Shown one piece after another: positions 22,669-29,300 of a DNA stretch of 34,210 nt. The notes beneath the pieces were generated by a model that made no database searches, was not told the origin of the DNA, and worked only from the letters and a program-made list of their open reading frames with translations. Position 1 is the stretch's first letter. Every line of letters begins with the position of its first letter. The position numbers and the translations under genes were made by a program. The stretch comes from a bacterium (lineage in GTDB: Bacteria > Patescibacteriota > Patescibacteriia > JAHIZJ01), in NCBI GenBank assembly GCA_030699685.1, contig JAUYLJ010000011.1, positions 1-34,210 of the forward strand, given 5' to 3'.

Positions 22669-22709
22669 TTGACAAAGATATTTGTGGCGAGTAGTTTGGA
22701 AATGGTGGT
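22669..22709 (+). promoter_or_regulatory. Promoter-like block upstream of the zinc-protein pair (TTGACA plus GGTGGT)
   Basis: Perfect TTGACA (22669-22674) with GGTGGT (22704-22709) 29 bases later, the same arrangement and spacing seen before the 59-aa gene at 4392. TAGTTT at 22692-22697 is the only -10 candidate at 17 bases and is poor. Confidence 0.45.
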
Positions 22710-22731
22710 GTAGATCTTCAAGGAGGACCCG

Positions 22732-22962
22732 ATGGCTCGTTCCAAAAGGAATCAACCGGATATCACTTTCGTAGAGATAGAGTGGACCAAGGACGCCCCT
22801 TTCTGTTGCAAGAGGAGAGGCTGCGGGGCACAAGTTCCAAGAGGAAAGAAAATCTATAGAGTGCAGCGCAGAAGCGGCGAACTACTATTGGACGTCTGCA
22901 GTCAGGAGTGCGCTGACGGATACCGAGATGAGCTGGCCGCGCTGATGGAAGAGCCGATATAA
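22732..22962 (+). CDS. Small zinc-finger-like protein, single Cys4 unit (76 aa)
   Basis: A strong SD (AAGGAGG, 22720-22726) lies 5 bases before the ATG. The N-terminus is basic (MARSKRNQPD). The core CKRRGCGAQVPRGKKIYRVQ, ending DVCSQECADGYRDELAA, provides two Cys pairs (C-x4-C and C-x3-C) about 25 residues apart, as in treble-clef/TRASH-like metal-binding units. The same unit occurs twice in the next gene. No signal peptide is present, so it is probably cytoplasmic. The function is unknown; a metal or nucleic-acid/protein adaptor is possible. Confidence 0.65.
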   Translation: MARSKRNQPDITFVEIEWTKDAPFCCKRRGCGAQVPRGKKIYRVQRRSGELLLDVCSQECADGYRDELAALMEEPI

Positions 22963-22995
22963 CCGGCAACAGCCGTTGACGTGAGGGATATATTG

Positions 22996-23418
22996 ATGAA
23001 CGCTCAAACTGGAAACGAACCCTTGCTTCCCTTGCCCATGGGACAGCCAAGTCACGCCCGCCTCGTAGCCAATGGCCTTTTGCATGCTCAGCGAAGCACT
23101 ATCGCGCTGAACAACCCTGCCAAGTGTGCAGGCTGCAACATGGATCTGGCCGCGGGAATGCAGGTGATCGTCCGAACCAGCCCCAATGGTCAAGACGAAA
23201 GTGTCTTCTGTTCGGACAGCTGTGAAGTCGCGGAAGAAGTGCGGGAGCTTGACGAGGCCGGCTTCCTGGATCGGGCCGAAGCGCACTTCCTTATGGAACC
23301 CGCCAAGTGCCGTCAATGCCAGGATGATCTGGCGACGGGACAGCAGGTGCTCGTCCGCCGCGGACCGGATGGCGAGCTACACGACATTTTCTGTTCTTCA
23401 ATCTGCGAACAAGCATGA
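22996..23418 (+). CDS. Tandem zinc-finger-like protein with two Cys4 units (140 aa)
   Basis: GAGGG 8 bases before the ATG at 22996 fixes the start. Two internal repeats of about 38 residues are clear: PAKCAGCNMDLAAGMQVIVR ending VFCSDSCEVA, and PAKCRQCQDDLATGQQVLVR ending IFCSSICEQA. Each has C-x2-C and C-x3-C pairs with the same spacing, with a hydrophobic strand and a P-N/D-G turn between them. The repeats are linked by an acidic helix (EEVRELDEAGFLDRAEAHFL). It is co-transcribed with the 76-aa homologue 33 bases upstream and ends at an intrinsic terminator. Confidence 0.65.
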   Translation: MNAQTGNEPLLPLPMGQPSHARLVANGLLHAQRSTIALNNPAKCAGCNMDLAAGMQVIVRTSPNGQDESVFCSDSCEVAEEVRELDEAGFLDRAEAHFLMEPAKCRQCQDDLATGQQVLVRRGPDGELHDIFCSSICEQA

Positions 23419-23421
23419 GCC

Positions 23422-23447
23422 CCCATCGCGAACAACGATGGGTTTTT
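23422..23447 (+). terminator. Intrinsic terminator after the zinc-protein pair
   Basis: CCCATCG and CGATGGG form a perfect 7-bp stem with a 7-base loop, followed by TTTTTATT. It starts 3 bases after the stop codon. Confidence 0.9.
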
Positions 23448-23485
23448 ATTAGTACGTCTTTTTCCCGGCAGTGAATACCTCTTCG

Positions 23486-23516
23486 TGCAGCGCAAACCAA
23501 GTTGTTTTGCGCTGCA
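23486..23516. terminator. Long palindromic hairpin between convergent genes
   Basis: TGCAGCGCAAA and TTTGCGCTGCA form a perfect 11-bp stem around a 9-base loop. Neither side is followed by a T-run, so it may stop transcription weakly, protect mRNA ends, or bind a protein. It lies 17 bases beyond the DUF378 stop. Confidence 0.5.
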
Positions 23517-23533
23517 GTAAGAAATATCAGTTT

Positions 23534-23776
23534 CTATTGCTGCGGAGGCGTGGAAGCCATTGGCGCGGAACCGCCGGACTTTGACTTCATTGGTGCTGTT
23601 ATCAGCACATAGAGCGCGGACAAGCCAACGATAACATAAACAATACGGGAGAGAGCTGTGAATTCACCAAAAATCGCGTCAACTAAATTAAATTCAAAGG
23701 CGCCCCAGAGGCCCCAGTTGAGTCCGCCGATGATCACCAAAATCATGGCGATCCAATCGAGTGCGTTCATTTTCAT
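23534..23776 (-). CDS. DUF378 family small membrane protein
   Basis: ALDWIAMILVIIGGLNWGLWGAF is the DUF378 signature, with the conserved GGLNWG turn, followed by a second helix (IVYVIVGLSALYVLI) and a Gly/Ser/Pro-rich tail. I chose the ATG at 23776, where AGGGGG lies 8 bases upstream on the minus strand; a GTG three codons earlier is less likely. The family has two membrane helices and no established function. A TGC-TATACT box at 23826-23834 (minus strand) may be an extended -10 promoter, with no good -35. Confidence 0.88.
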   Translation of the reverse strand: MKMNALDWIAMILVIIGGLNWGLWGAFEFNLVDAIFGEFTALSRIVYVIVGLSALYVLITAPMKSKSGGSAPMASTPPQQ

Positions 23777-23883
23777 TCTTTTCACCCCCTTTCAGGCTGG
23801 TTTTTATGTGTTTTATGATATCAACAGTATAGCACAAATATACAAAAATCTCGAACGATTCTTCCTTTTTTTGGCTTTTTTTC

Positions 23884-23912
23884 TTGACAAATTAGCCCAC
23901 TAAATATAGATT
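23884..23912 (+). promoter_or_regulatory. Promoter candidate for the 463-aa ORF
   Basis: Perfect TTGACA (23884-23889), a 17-base spacer and TAGATT (23907-23912). A second TTGACA lies at 23927-23932. The leader to the start codon would be about 45 bases. Confidence 0.5.
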
Positions 23913-23964
23913 GATTTGACGCTCTTTTGACAGACTGCTTTAGGCAGAGATTGGAGGTGAAATT

Positions 23965-25356
23965 TTGAGAAGAAAAAAGAGCCTCTTCAGACGACTGATC
24001 GCGGTACTTCTCGGCCTAGTGGGAGTAGTCACTGGCATGCTGTTTAGCCCGCGCCTGTCGTCCATCGTTGCTGAATACCAGGAAGCGCAGACTTTGCGAA
24101 AGGACATCCGCGATCTGAATCCTCAATCCCTCGATGAGTTCTGGCCTGATCTCTATCTCTCAATGGACTGGGACACTGAGCGATGGTCTCGGTTCAATCC
24201 AGAAGTTCAAGAGATGATAGAGCTGCTCAGCCGGGATTCATCAGGGCATAAGACCTGGGCAACTGAGGAGCTGCGGAACAGATCCTATTGGCAAGCCATG
24301 CACGACATTCGCTGGGGGTACATACGATATCGGGTGGACCCGGACGAAAGATCGTGGCTGGCCTACACAGCGAAGAAAAGCGAACTGCTCTTCGAAGCTG
24401 TGGTCTGCTTCCTGCTCGGAGGAGGAGCCGGAGTGGCGGGGTTGTTGTTTCTGCCATATATAACCGTGCTTCTTCTGACTGGCTTGTTTCTCCTGGGGAA
24501 AGGCGGATCCGCCTGGATTTCAAACGTCCCACAGGAAACTCCCCCAATCGTCCAAGCAATCAGTGACGCAGAACACGATGCAAATGACTGCGGACCCGCG
24601 ATACTGCCGACGGTCATCGGCCTCGTCGCGCTCGTAGTCCTCTGGCTGATCCGGTCAAGAGAAACGACAAAACAGCAGATGCTGCTTGTCACTCGCGGCC
24701 GGGCTCGTGCTCCGCCGCTGAGTGAAAGGAGATTCCTCGTGAAGTTCATGCTGTCTTTCTTGTTTCTCGTGATGGCGCTACCGGTTCAAGCCGCCGACTC
24801 CATTTACCTCCAATTCGGCGAGTGGCAGAATACCGGCGCGCCGTACTCCGGCGTGACTTGGAGCCACCAGCATGGCTGGTGGACGTCCAAAGCGTTCACC
24901 TTCCTGGACGGCAGCGTGCAGGAGCTGCTCTGGCTGCCTCACTTCAAGTTGGGCCGTTTCGACAGCTCGCCCGGACTGGCGCTTGGCGTTCTGCCCGATG
25001 AAGTTGGCCTGCACAGCTACTATGGCTACGATTGGCGAAGCTCATACACCTGGGGGGACACGGTCAAGCCGAACCTTTCGTCATCCGCTCTCTGGCTACG
25101 AATAACGTCACGCCAGACGTCCGACGATCTTTTGAACCATTTGGGAATCGTCGGAATCCAACGCCACTGGCGGCACTTCTCTCTCAAAGCCTCCTACCAG
25201 CCCATCTACCGGAACGGCGCCTGGGAACACCGTCCCGCTCTGTCAGTTTCACTCCCGCAGCGACATTTCACGATCCATCTCGAGGTTCGCCGGACGGTCG
25301 ATCCGTTCTGGAAGACGTCGGGGAACGTGGATGTGGAGATTCCACTGAGTCGATGA
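23965..25356 (+). CDS. Membrane protein ORF of unknown function with in-frame secreted C-terminal part
   Basis: The TTG at 23965 is preceded by GGAGGTGA with 7 bases from the GGAGG core, an excellent SD, so I accept this rare start. The 463-aa frame has an N-terminal helix (about 9-27), a soluble Trp/Asp-rich part (40-135), two close helices (about 143-177) and another (212-229). At residue 259 a second signal-peptide-like segment begins (VKFMLSFLFLVMALPVQA) with its own SD. After its AxA-like end the remaining 187 residues are Trp/Tyr-rich with alternating strands, suggesting an exported beta protein. I recognise no family for either part. This may be two genes read as one because the stop between them is missing. 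Confidence 0.55.
   Translation: MRRKKSLFRRLIAVLLGLVGVVTGMLFSPRLSSIVAEYQEAQTLRKDIRDLNPQSLDEFWPDLYLSMDWDTERWSRFNPEVQEMIELLSRDSSGHKTWATEELRNRSYWQAMHDIRWGYIRYRVDPDERSWLAYTAKKSELLFEAVVCFLLGGGAGVAGLLFLPYITVLLLTGLFLLGKGGSAWISNVPQETPPIVQAISDAEHDANDCGPAILPTVIGLVALVVLWLIRSRETTKQQMLLVTRGRARAPPLSERRFLVKFMLSFLFLVMALPVQAADSIYLQFGEWQNTGAPYSGVTWSHQHGWWTSKAFTFLDGSVQELLWLPHFKLGRFDSSPGLALGVLPDEVGLHSYYGYDWRSSYTWGDTVKPNLSSSALWLRITSRQTSDDLLNHLGIVGIQRHWRHFSLKASYQPIYRNGAWEHRPALSVSLPQRHFTIHLEVRRTVDPFWKTSGNVDVEIPLSR
24739..25356 (+). CDS. Possible separate secreted beta-rich protein from an internal start
   Basis: AAAGGAG (24725-24731) lies 7 bases before a GTG at 24739, in frame with the longer ORF. The product would be 205 aa with a textbook signal peptide cut after VQA at residue 18, and a Trp-rich mature part containing WSHQHGWWTSKAF, YYGYDWRSSYTWGD and HWRHFSLKASYQPIY. 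Alternating polar/hydrophobic residues suggest a beta-sandwich or small barrel. It is listed apart because the SD and the signal peptide together look like a true gene start. It ends at a strong terminator. Confidence 0.45.
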   Translation: MKFMLSFLFLVMALPVQAADSIYLQFGEWQNTGAPYSGVTWSHQHGWWTSKAFTFLDGSVQELLWLPHFKLGRFDSSPGLALGVLPDEVGLHSYYGYDWRSSYTWGDTVKPNLSSSALWLRITSRQTSDDLLNHLGIVGIQRHWRHFSLKASYQPIYRNGAWEHRPALSVSLPQRHFTIHLEVRRTVDPFWKTSGNVDVEIPLSR

Positions 25357-25363
25357 ACCCAAA

Positions 25364-25404
25364 AACCCGGACACGGCATTCGCCGTCCCCGGGTTCTTTT
25401 TTTT
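25364..25404 (+). terminator. Intrinsic terminator after the 463-aa ORF
   Basis: AACCCGG (25364-25370) and CCGGGTT (25389-25395), with an inner ACGGC/GCCGT pairing, are followed by eight Ts. It begins 8 bases after the stop. Confidence 0.9.
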
Positions 25405-25425
25405 ACCTGAATACTTCCGGAGACC

Positions 25426-25896
25426 CTACTCTACTATCAGCGTCCCCACCATCCCGTTTGCCCGGTGATCTTCGACGCTGCAATAGAATTCAAAAGTTCC
25501 GGCTTGATCAGCGACAAAGGTGACTGAGTCGCTTTCTCCTTCTGAAACTTCGTCAGTGGCGGCATTGAATTCATCAAGCACCCAATCATGGTTTCCCTCG
25601 GTACTGCTAAAATTGATGGTTACCGTGTCACCAACATTGACTCTTATCTCATCCTGGGAAAATGTATATGGCTCACCAGTCAGAGTGAAGGTTTTAGTCT
25701 CGCCAGTTTCTTCTTCCATCACCTCATTTGTGTTCTTGTCTTCCATCATCGCGTCATCATCCTCTGTTGCTCCATTTGCGTTCGACGTATTGGCGTTGTT
25801 TGTGTTCGTGTCATCACCGCCATTGGTGAAGATGACCACGCCAACAACCACCAAAGCGACTATGATCACTAAGGTAAGTATTCCTTTCATGGGCAT
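25426..25896 (-). CDS. Membrane-anchored plastocyanin/cupredoxin-like protein
   Basis: An N-terminal hydrophobic helix (about 4-23) anchors the protein, then comes an Asn/Thr/Asp/Glu-rich disordered linker (24-66). The 90-residue cupredoxin domain has all four type 1 copper ligands: His103 (GNHDWVLDEF), Cys139 (FEFYCSV), His144 (VEDH) and Met149 (NGMVG). Such proteins carry one electron on the outside of the membrane; here the partner is unknown. An ATG at 25896 is used, with another two codons later. No SD is visible, and the leader is only about 16 bases. Confidence 0.9.
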   Translation of the reverse strand: MPMKGILTLVIIVALVVVGVVIFTNGGDDTNTNNANTSNANGATEDDDAMMEDKNTNEVMEEETGETKTFTLTGEPYTFSQDEIRVNVGDTVTINFSSTEGNHDWVLDEFNAATDEVSEGESDSVTFVADQAGTFEFYCSVEDHRANGMVGTLIVE

Positions 25897-25918
25897 ATGT
25901 GTGAATAGTAATGCCCTT

Positions 25919-25946
25919 AGTATATAGCACTCTGAATGGCTGTCAA
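25919..25946 (-). promoter_or_regulatory. Strong sigma70-type promoter for the cupredoxin gene
   Basis: On the minus strand: perfect TTGACA (25941-25946), a 16-base spacer, TATACT (25919-25924). It has the same boxes and spacing as the rplJ promoter. Confidence 0.82.
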
Positions 25947-25958
25947 ATACCCTTTACA

Positions 25959-25993
25959 CACAAACACCGCTTCCATGAAGAGCGGCGTTTGTG
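25959..25993 (-). terminator. Hairpin terminator after the DUF1761 gene
   Basis: CACAAAC-A-CCGCT and AGCGG-C-GTTTGTG form a 12-bp stem with one mismatch. Only a short T-rich stretch follows on the minus strand. It begins 12 bases beyond the DUF1761 stop and lies just upstream of the cupredoxin promoter. Confidence 0.55.
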
Positions 25994-26004
25994 ATTGAAC
26001 AAAA

Positions 26005-26415
26005 TTACGCCCACACGGCCAGTATTCCGCCAGCTAATGAGATACCGATCAGAAAGTAAACGGCTTCAATGAGAAATAGCTTGAACGGCCGCCGTTCATA
26101 GAGGAAGTTCATTCCAGCGGTAGTGAAGAAAAATCCCACCCAGAGCCAGACGCCGGTGACGATTCCATCCCAGAATGTTTCAGCCTCGGTGTAGTCTACA
26201 AAATGAGCCAAGACGTACACCATAAGGATGCTCAAGAGAAGTCCGAGTGTCATGGTTTTTACGGGACTGGATTTCTTGAGATCTTCTTCGGTCTTGCCGA
26301 TGAGATTCATCCAAGCCCCGCCAAAAACCGGCTTTGAATACCAAACAAAGCCCAGAATCTGCAATCCGACAACGGCCGCGAGCATCGCGAGATAGTTTAA
26401 CGAAACTTCAGGCAT
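26005..26415 (-). CDS. DUF1761 family membrane protein, intact copy
   Basis: An AAAGGAGGTGA site ends just upstream of the ATG at 26415 and sets the start. The 136-aa protein has the family features: an N-terminal helix, GFVWYSKPVFGGAWMNLIGK, a KTEEDLKKSSP turn, then three more helices with TFWDGIVTGVWLWVGF. Four membrane helices in all. The biological role of DUF1761 is not established. A truncated, highly similar second copy lies at 33601-33774 in the same direction, with the SD region conserved, so the two are direct repeats on either side of the signalling island. Confidence 0.85.
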   Translation of the reverse strand: MPEVSLNYLAMLAAVVGLQILGFVWYSKPVFGGAWMNLIGKTEEDLKKSSPVKTMTLGLLLSILMVYVLAHFVDYTEAETFWDGIVTGVWLWVGFFFTTAGMNFLYERRPFKLFLIEAVYFLIGISLAGGILAVWA

Positions 26416-26512
26416 AATTTTCACCTCCTTTCATATTCTTTTCCATACTATAGTAGGAATAGCGAGAAGAAAAAAGTTATCAGTTCCGAGTCATCAGTGC
26501 TATTTTGAAAAA

Positions 26513-26896
26513 TTATCCCGCCTGTAATTTTTTTTTCACTTTGTCCACCACATCGCTTAGCTTCCAGTCCGACTTAATCATAAAATCAATGACTTTACCC
26601 TCAGCGGCTTCGGCTACCTTGGTCGTCTCGTTCAGATTAGTTAGCACAATCACCGGAACACCCCTGCCCCATTCATCGAGGCGTAGCTTAGAGAGCATTT
26701 CCAACCCATGCATTTTCGGCATCAAAATATCAAGCAAAATCAACTGAGGATGCTTTTCCTTTGCCAGCCGCAGCCCTTCCACGCCATTATCCGCCTCGAG
26801 CGTATGGAAACCCTCGGCCTTCAACTTCGTTACTATCGCGCTACGTAAAGGCACCTCATCTTCAACTATTAAAACAACTTGCCCTTCCTTTGGCAT
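26513..26896 (-). CDS. Single-domain response regulator (CheY-like), copy 1
   Basis: The 127 aa are a receiver domain only, without any output domain. Acidic pocket at Glu12/Asp13, phospho-acceptor Asp56 (LILLDILMP), Thr86 (VLTN) and Lys108 (MIKSD). It is very similar to the receivers at 28851 and 27327, including the shared ending IKSDW and a basic amphipathic last helix. Such proteins act as phosphate shuttles or bind targets directly. It lies outside the inverted repeat at 26954, apart from the kinases, and no SD is seen. Confidence 0.93.
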   Translation of the reverse strand: MPKEGQVVLIVEDEVPLRSAIVTKLKAEGFHTLEADNGVEGLRLAKEKHPQLILLDILMPKMHGLEMLSKLRLDEWGRGVPVIVLTNLNETTKVAEAAEGKVIDFMIKSDWKLSDVVDKVKKKLQAG

Positions 26897-26953
26897 TTTA
26901 CTTTTCTTTAATATTATTTTTGGCTTTTTCTAGCATAATGAAGTATACAATGT

Positions 26954-26971
26954 TTTTGAGATAGGTTCTAG
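26954..26971 (+). repeat. Left copy of an 18-bp inverted repeat
   Basis: TTTTGAGATAGGTTCTAG here is the exact reverse complement of 31762-31779. The sequence resembles the end of an insertion sequence, and CTAG at the inner edge is also present in the right copy. No target-site duplication is visible outside. The gene-poor stretch 26897-27326 that contains it otherwise holds only the pseudogene fragment at 26971-27195. Confidence 0.7.
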
Positions 26972-27195
26972 TGACTTTGTTACTAAACAAGGCGGGCTAT
27001 GCTTCTCTCGATCAATTCAAAAAAGGTTTTGACATTTGTACTTCTGGTGGCGAGGCACTTATCCAAACAATGATGACTAGCGGTTGACCCTTTTTTGTAA
27101 ACGCATGTGGAACAGGATTTGATGGTGGCTCGGGCCAGGCTCATGGATATGGCGAAGTGAAAAAAAGTTTCAGCCCAACTTTGAAGTTGAATTAA
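26971..27195 (+). pseudogene. Truncated gene fragment with in-frame TGA
   Basis: Starting exactly at the inner edge of the left inverted repeat, the plus strand gives a protein-like reading with no start codon: NKAGYASLDQFKKGF, then DICTSGGEALIQTMMTSG, an in-frame TGA at 27085-27087, and PFFVNACGTGFDGG, then GQAHGYGEVKKSFSPTLKLN before a TAA. The composition (Gly-rich with balanced charges) looks like real protein, but I do not recognise the family. A 75-aa frame on the other strand also exists, so coding direction is not certain. Confidence 0.3.
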
Positions 27196-27326
27196 AATAC
27201 AGCCCAGCATTCGGTGACACAGAATATGCGACTACGCTCCTTTGCAAACAAAAAAATTGAATACTCCGAAAATACAACCATGTTATTGTCGGCAGACAGC
27301 CCCCTCCCAATGAATGAAGTCCGGCC

Positions 27327-27710
27327 CTATTTGAGATCCAACTTATCTTTGACTTTTTTAACTATGTCACCAAGTTGCCAGTCGGACTTTATCAGATAAT
27401 CAAACACTTTCTTTTGGTGAGCCGCAGCAATATTTTCCGCGTCATAGAGATTGGTCAAAAGGATAATTGGCACTTTCTTACCCCAGGCATCCAGACGAAT
27501 CTCCCGCAGAAAACTCATCCCGTCCATTTCTGGCATAATGATGTCAAGCAAGATTATGTCGGGGTGCTGCACTAATGCAATTTCCAGCCCCTTTTTTCCG
27601 TCATTCGCTTCCAGCGTCCTAAACCCTTCGGAGGTAAATTTTTTCACTAGCGCTTTGCGAAGCGATTCTTCATCCTCCACGATCATAACTTGTTTCGACG
27701 ATGCGGTCAT
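27327..27710 (-). CDS. Single-domain response regulator (CheY-like), copy 2
   Basis: 127 aa, receiver only: Glu12/Asp13, phospho-acceptor Asp56 (IILLDIIMP), Thr86 (LLTN) and Lys108 (LIKSD). It is the most divergent of the three copies (for example PEMDGMSFLREIRLDAWGK in helix 3 to strand 4) but keeps the IKSDW ending. It lies 13 bases after the Cache-HAMP gene and is last in the island operon. No SD. It may serve as the output of the Cache sensor through an unlinked kinase. Confidence 0.93.
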   Translation of the reverse strand: MTASSKQVMIVEDEESLRKALVKKFTSEGFRTLEANDGKKGLEIALVQHPDIILLDIIMPEMDGMSFLREIRLDAWGKKVPIILLTNLYDAENIAAAHQKKVFDYLIKSDWQLGDIVKKVKDKLDLK

Positions 27711-27723
27711 AATATATAATTAA

Positions 27724-28827
27724 TTATTGAATGTCTGGGCGGTCATTCTGGCTGTTTTTTTTTGTTGGTTTACCTAAACTGTTCATTTTCAGCTGGATCT
27801 TGGTCACCAGATCGTTTATGGCGGCGGCCAGCGTGCCGATTTCATCTTTGGAATGCACGGTTGACCGCTCATGGAAATCTTCGTCGTAGGTGATGCGACG
27901 CACGGTTTTCGTCAATGAGACAATCGGCCTAGCGACGTGGATATGCATCCAACTGCCGATAAAGTACAACACAATGATGAGCGAAACCAAAAGTATAATT
28001 CCAACAAAGAAGATCGTCCGCTGGACGGAAAAATAGGCTGAATATGTCGAGGACTCAAGTACCAGGGACCATGTCGGTCCGACAAAGTATTCTCGTTCCC
28101 CCATAGTAGCCCTGGCCAGAAGCACGTCGGACAAATAATTGGTTCCACTGGGCAGTACCGTCGTATCGGAACTGCCACGCAGCGCAAAGTCAACAATTTT
28201 TGGCTCATAAAACCCTGAGAAAAGCGCCATCTCCGCCGCGGGATCCGTCTCCGCGATAATATTTCCCGAAGAATCAAAGAGATAGAGCAAGTCCGTATAT
28301 GTTGCTTGGATAAAATCTGCAACAAAGTTCCAGTCCATCAAGCCGACCAGCTGATATTTTTCCTGGTCGCCGAAAGGCAAAGGGACAACCATGAGAACGA
28401 TTGGCTGATTGGCCGGTCCGCCGCGAAATACTTCTGAAGCGTATCCCAAACCGGATTGTGACGAGCTTCGTTCCAGGCGCAGCTGCTCCTGTACTGCGTC
28501 AGACGCGAAACTACCGGATGGGCTGGAGTCGCTTATATTTCCCTCGGAATCCATGACAGCAAAAGCAGTCCACTGTGGCGTCTTGGTCAGCTGGGCAGTC
28601 AGACTCCCCCCTTCAACGAACGCGGTCATGACGCGCAACTCGGAGAGCCGTTCGCGCATGAAGACGTCAATGCCATTGGCAATAAGCGTAACTCGTTCAA
28701 ATCTCTGCTGATTGATCACCTGCTTGAACTCTCTCTGTGAGAATCGAAAAACCAAAACCGATGTGACTCCTAGGAGGATCACTAAAGCTGTCGTAGTCAC
28801 AATAGTCAGTTTTATCGAAAGTCTCAT
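27724..28827 (-). CDS. Cache-HAMP membrane sensor lacking an output domain
   Basis: Two membrane helices (about 7-28 and 271-293) enclose a large extracellular region with a double-Cache-like pattern: an entry helix (VINQQRFERVTLIANGIDVF), WTAFAVMDSEGNI and a second LLYLFDSSGNIIAETDP strand turn. A HAMP domain (about 293-346, ARPIVSLTKTVRRI, then SKDEIGTLAAAINDL) follows, then the protein stops after 20 polar residues. No HisKA, HATPase, GGDEF or methyl-accepting domain is present, so it must signal through a partner, perhaps by pairing with a neighbouring kinase. It lies between two receiver genes in the same operon. Confidence 0.85.
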   Translation of the reverse strand: MRLSIKLTIVTTTALVILLGVTSVLVFRFSQREFKQVINQQRFERVTLIANGIDVFMRERLSELRVMTAFVEGGSLTAQLTKTPQWTAFAVMDSEGNISDSSPSGSFASDAVQEQLRLERSSSQSGLGYASEVFRGGPANQPIVLMVVPLPFGDQEKYQLVGLMDWNFVADFIQATYTDLLYLFDSSGNIIAETDPAAEMALFSGFYEPKIVDFALRGSSDTTVLPSGTNYLSDVLLARATMGEREYFVGPTWSLVLESSTYSAYFSVQRTIFFVGIILLVSLIIVLYFIGSWMHIHVARPIVSLTKTVRRITYDEDFHERSTVHSKDEIGTLAAAINDLVTKIQLKMNSLGKPTKKNSQNDRPDIQ

Positions 28828-28850
28828 TTGCTATATTCAGAATTACGATG

Positions 28851-29237
28851 TTATACGGCCTCTTTTAGACGGTCTCGCACTTTATCCACGACATCGCTAA
28901 TCCTCCAGTCGGACTTTATTATATAATCAAAAACTCCGCCTTCGGCCGCTTCAGCAACTTTCGAGGCTTCATTGAGATTAGACAACACGATAACCGGGAT
29001 ATTCGCACCCCAGTCGTTATGCCGAAGCTGACTCAACATTTCTAATCCGTGCATTTTTGGCATCAGTATATCTAGCAGAATCAGGTCTGGCTTCTGATCC
29101 AATGCCACTCGTAGACCCTCCTCGCCATTTGCCGATTCCAGTGTCCGGAATCCTTCCGCTGACAATTTTGTGACCAGCGCCTTACGCAAAGATTCTTCGT
29201 CTTCCACAATGAGAATGCGATCACTTATGGCATTCAT
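28851..29237 (-). CDS. Single-domain response regulator (CheY-like), copy 3
   Basis: AAGGAGGAGG lies 8 bases before the ATG at 29237, so I place the start there and not at two upstream ATGs in frame, one of which is within the SD. The 128-aa receiver has Glu12/Asp13, Asp56 (LILLDILMP), a Ser in the Thr position (VLSN) and the Lys in IIKSD. It is nearly identical to copy 1 in the PKMHGLEMLSQLR helix. It lies between the GAF-PAS kinase and the Cache-HAMP sensor. Confidence 0.93.
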   Translation of the reverse strand: MNAISDRILIVEDEESLRKALVTKLSAEGFRTLESANGEEGLRVALDQKPDLILLDILMPKMHGLEMLSQLRHNDWGANIPVIVLSNLNEASKVAEAAEGGVFDYIIKSDWRISDVVDKVRDRLKEAV

Positions 29238-29300
29238 GGCTGTATCCTCCTCCTTCATTACGGCCAATAATATTTTGTTTAAACCCTATCCCGCGAGATG

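Noticed and set aside
23884-23932. Two TTGACA boxes as an operator repeat
   Set aside because: They differ in flanks and spacing and only the first has a reasonable -10 box; likely chance.
27085-27087. TGA recoded as Gly in this genome
   Set aside because: Many clear genes here end in TGA (for example the 59-aa gene and pcm), and core genes carry no in-frame TGA.
26983-27210. 75-aa minus-strand frame as a transposase remnant
   Set aside because: Only a vague likeness; the plus-strand reading looks more protein-like. Direction remains uncertain.
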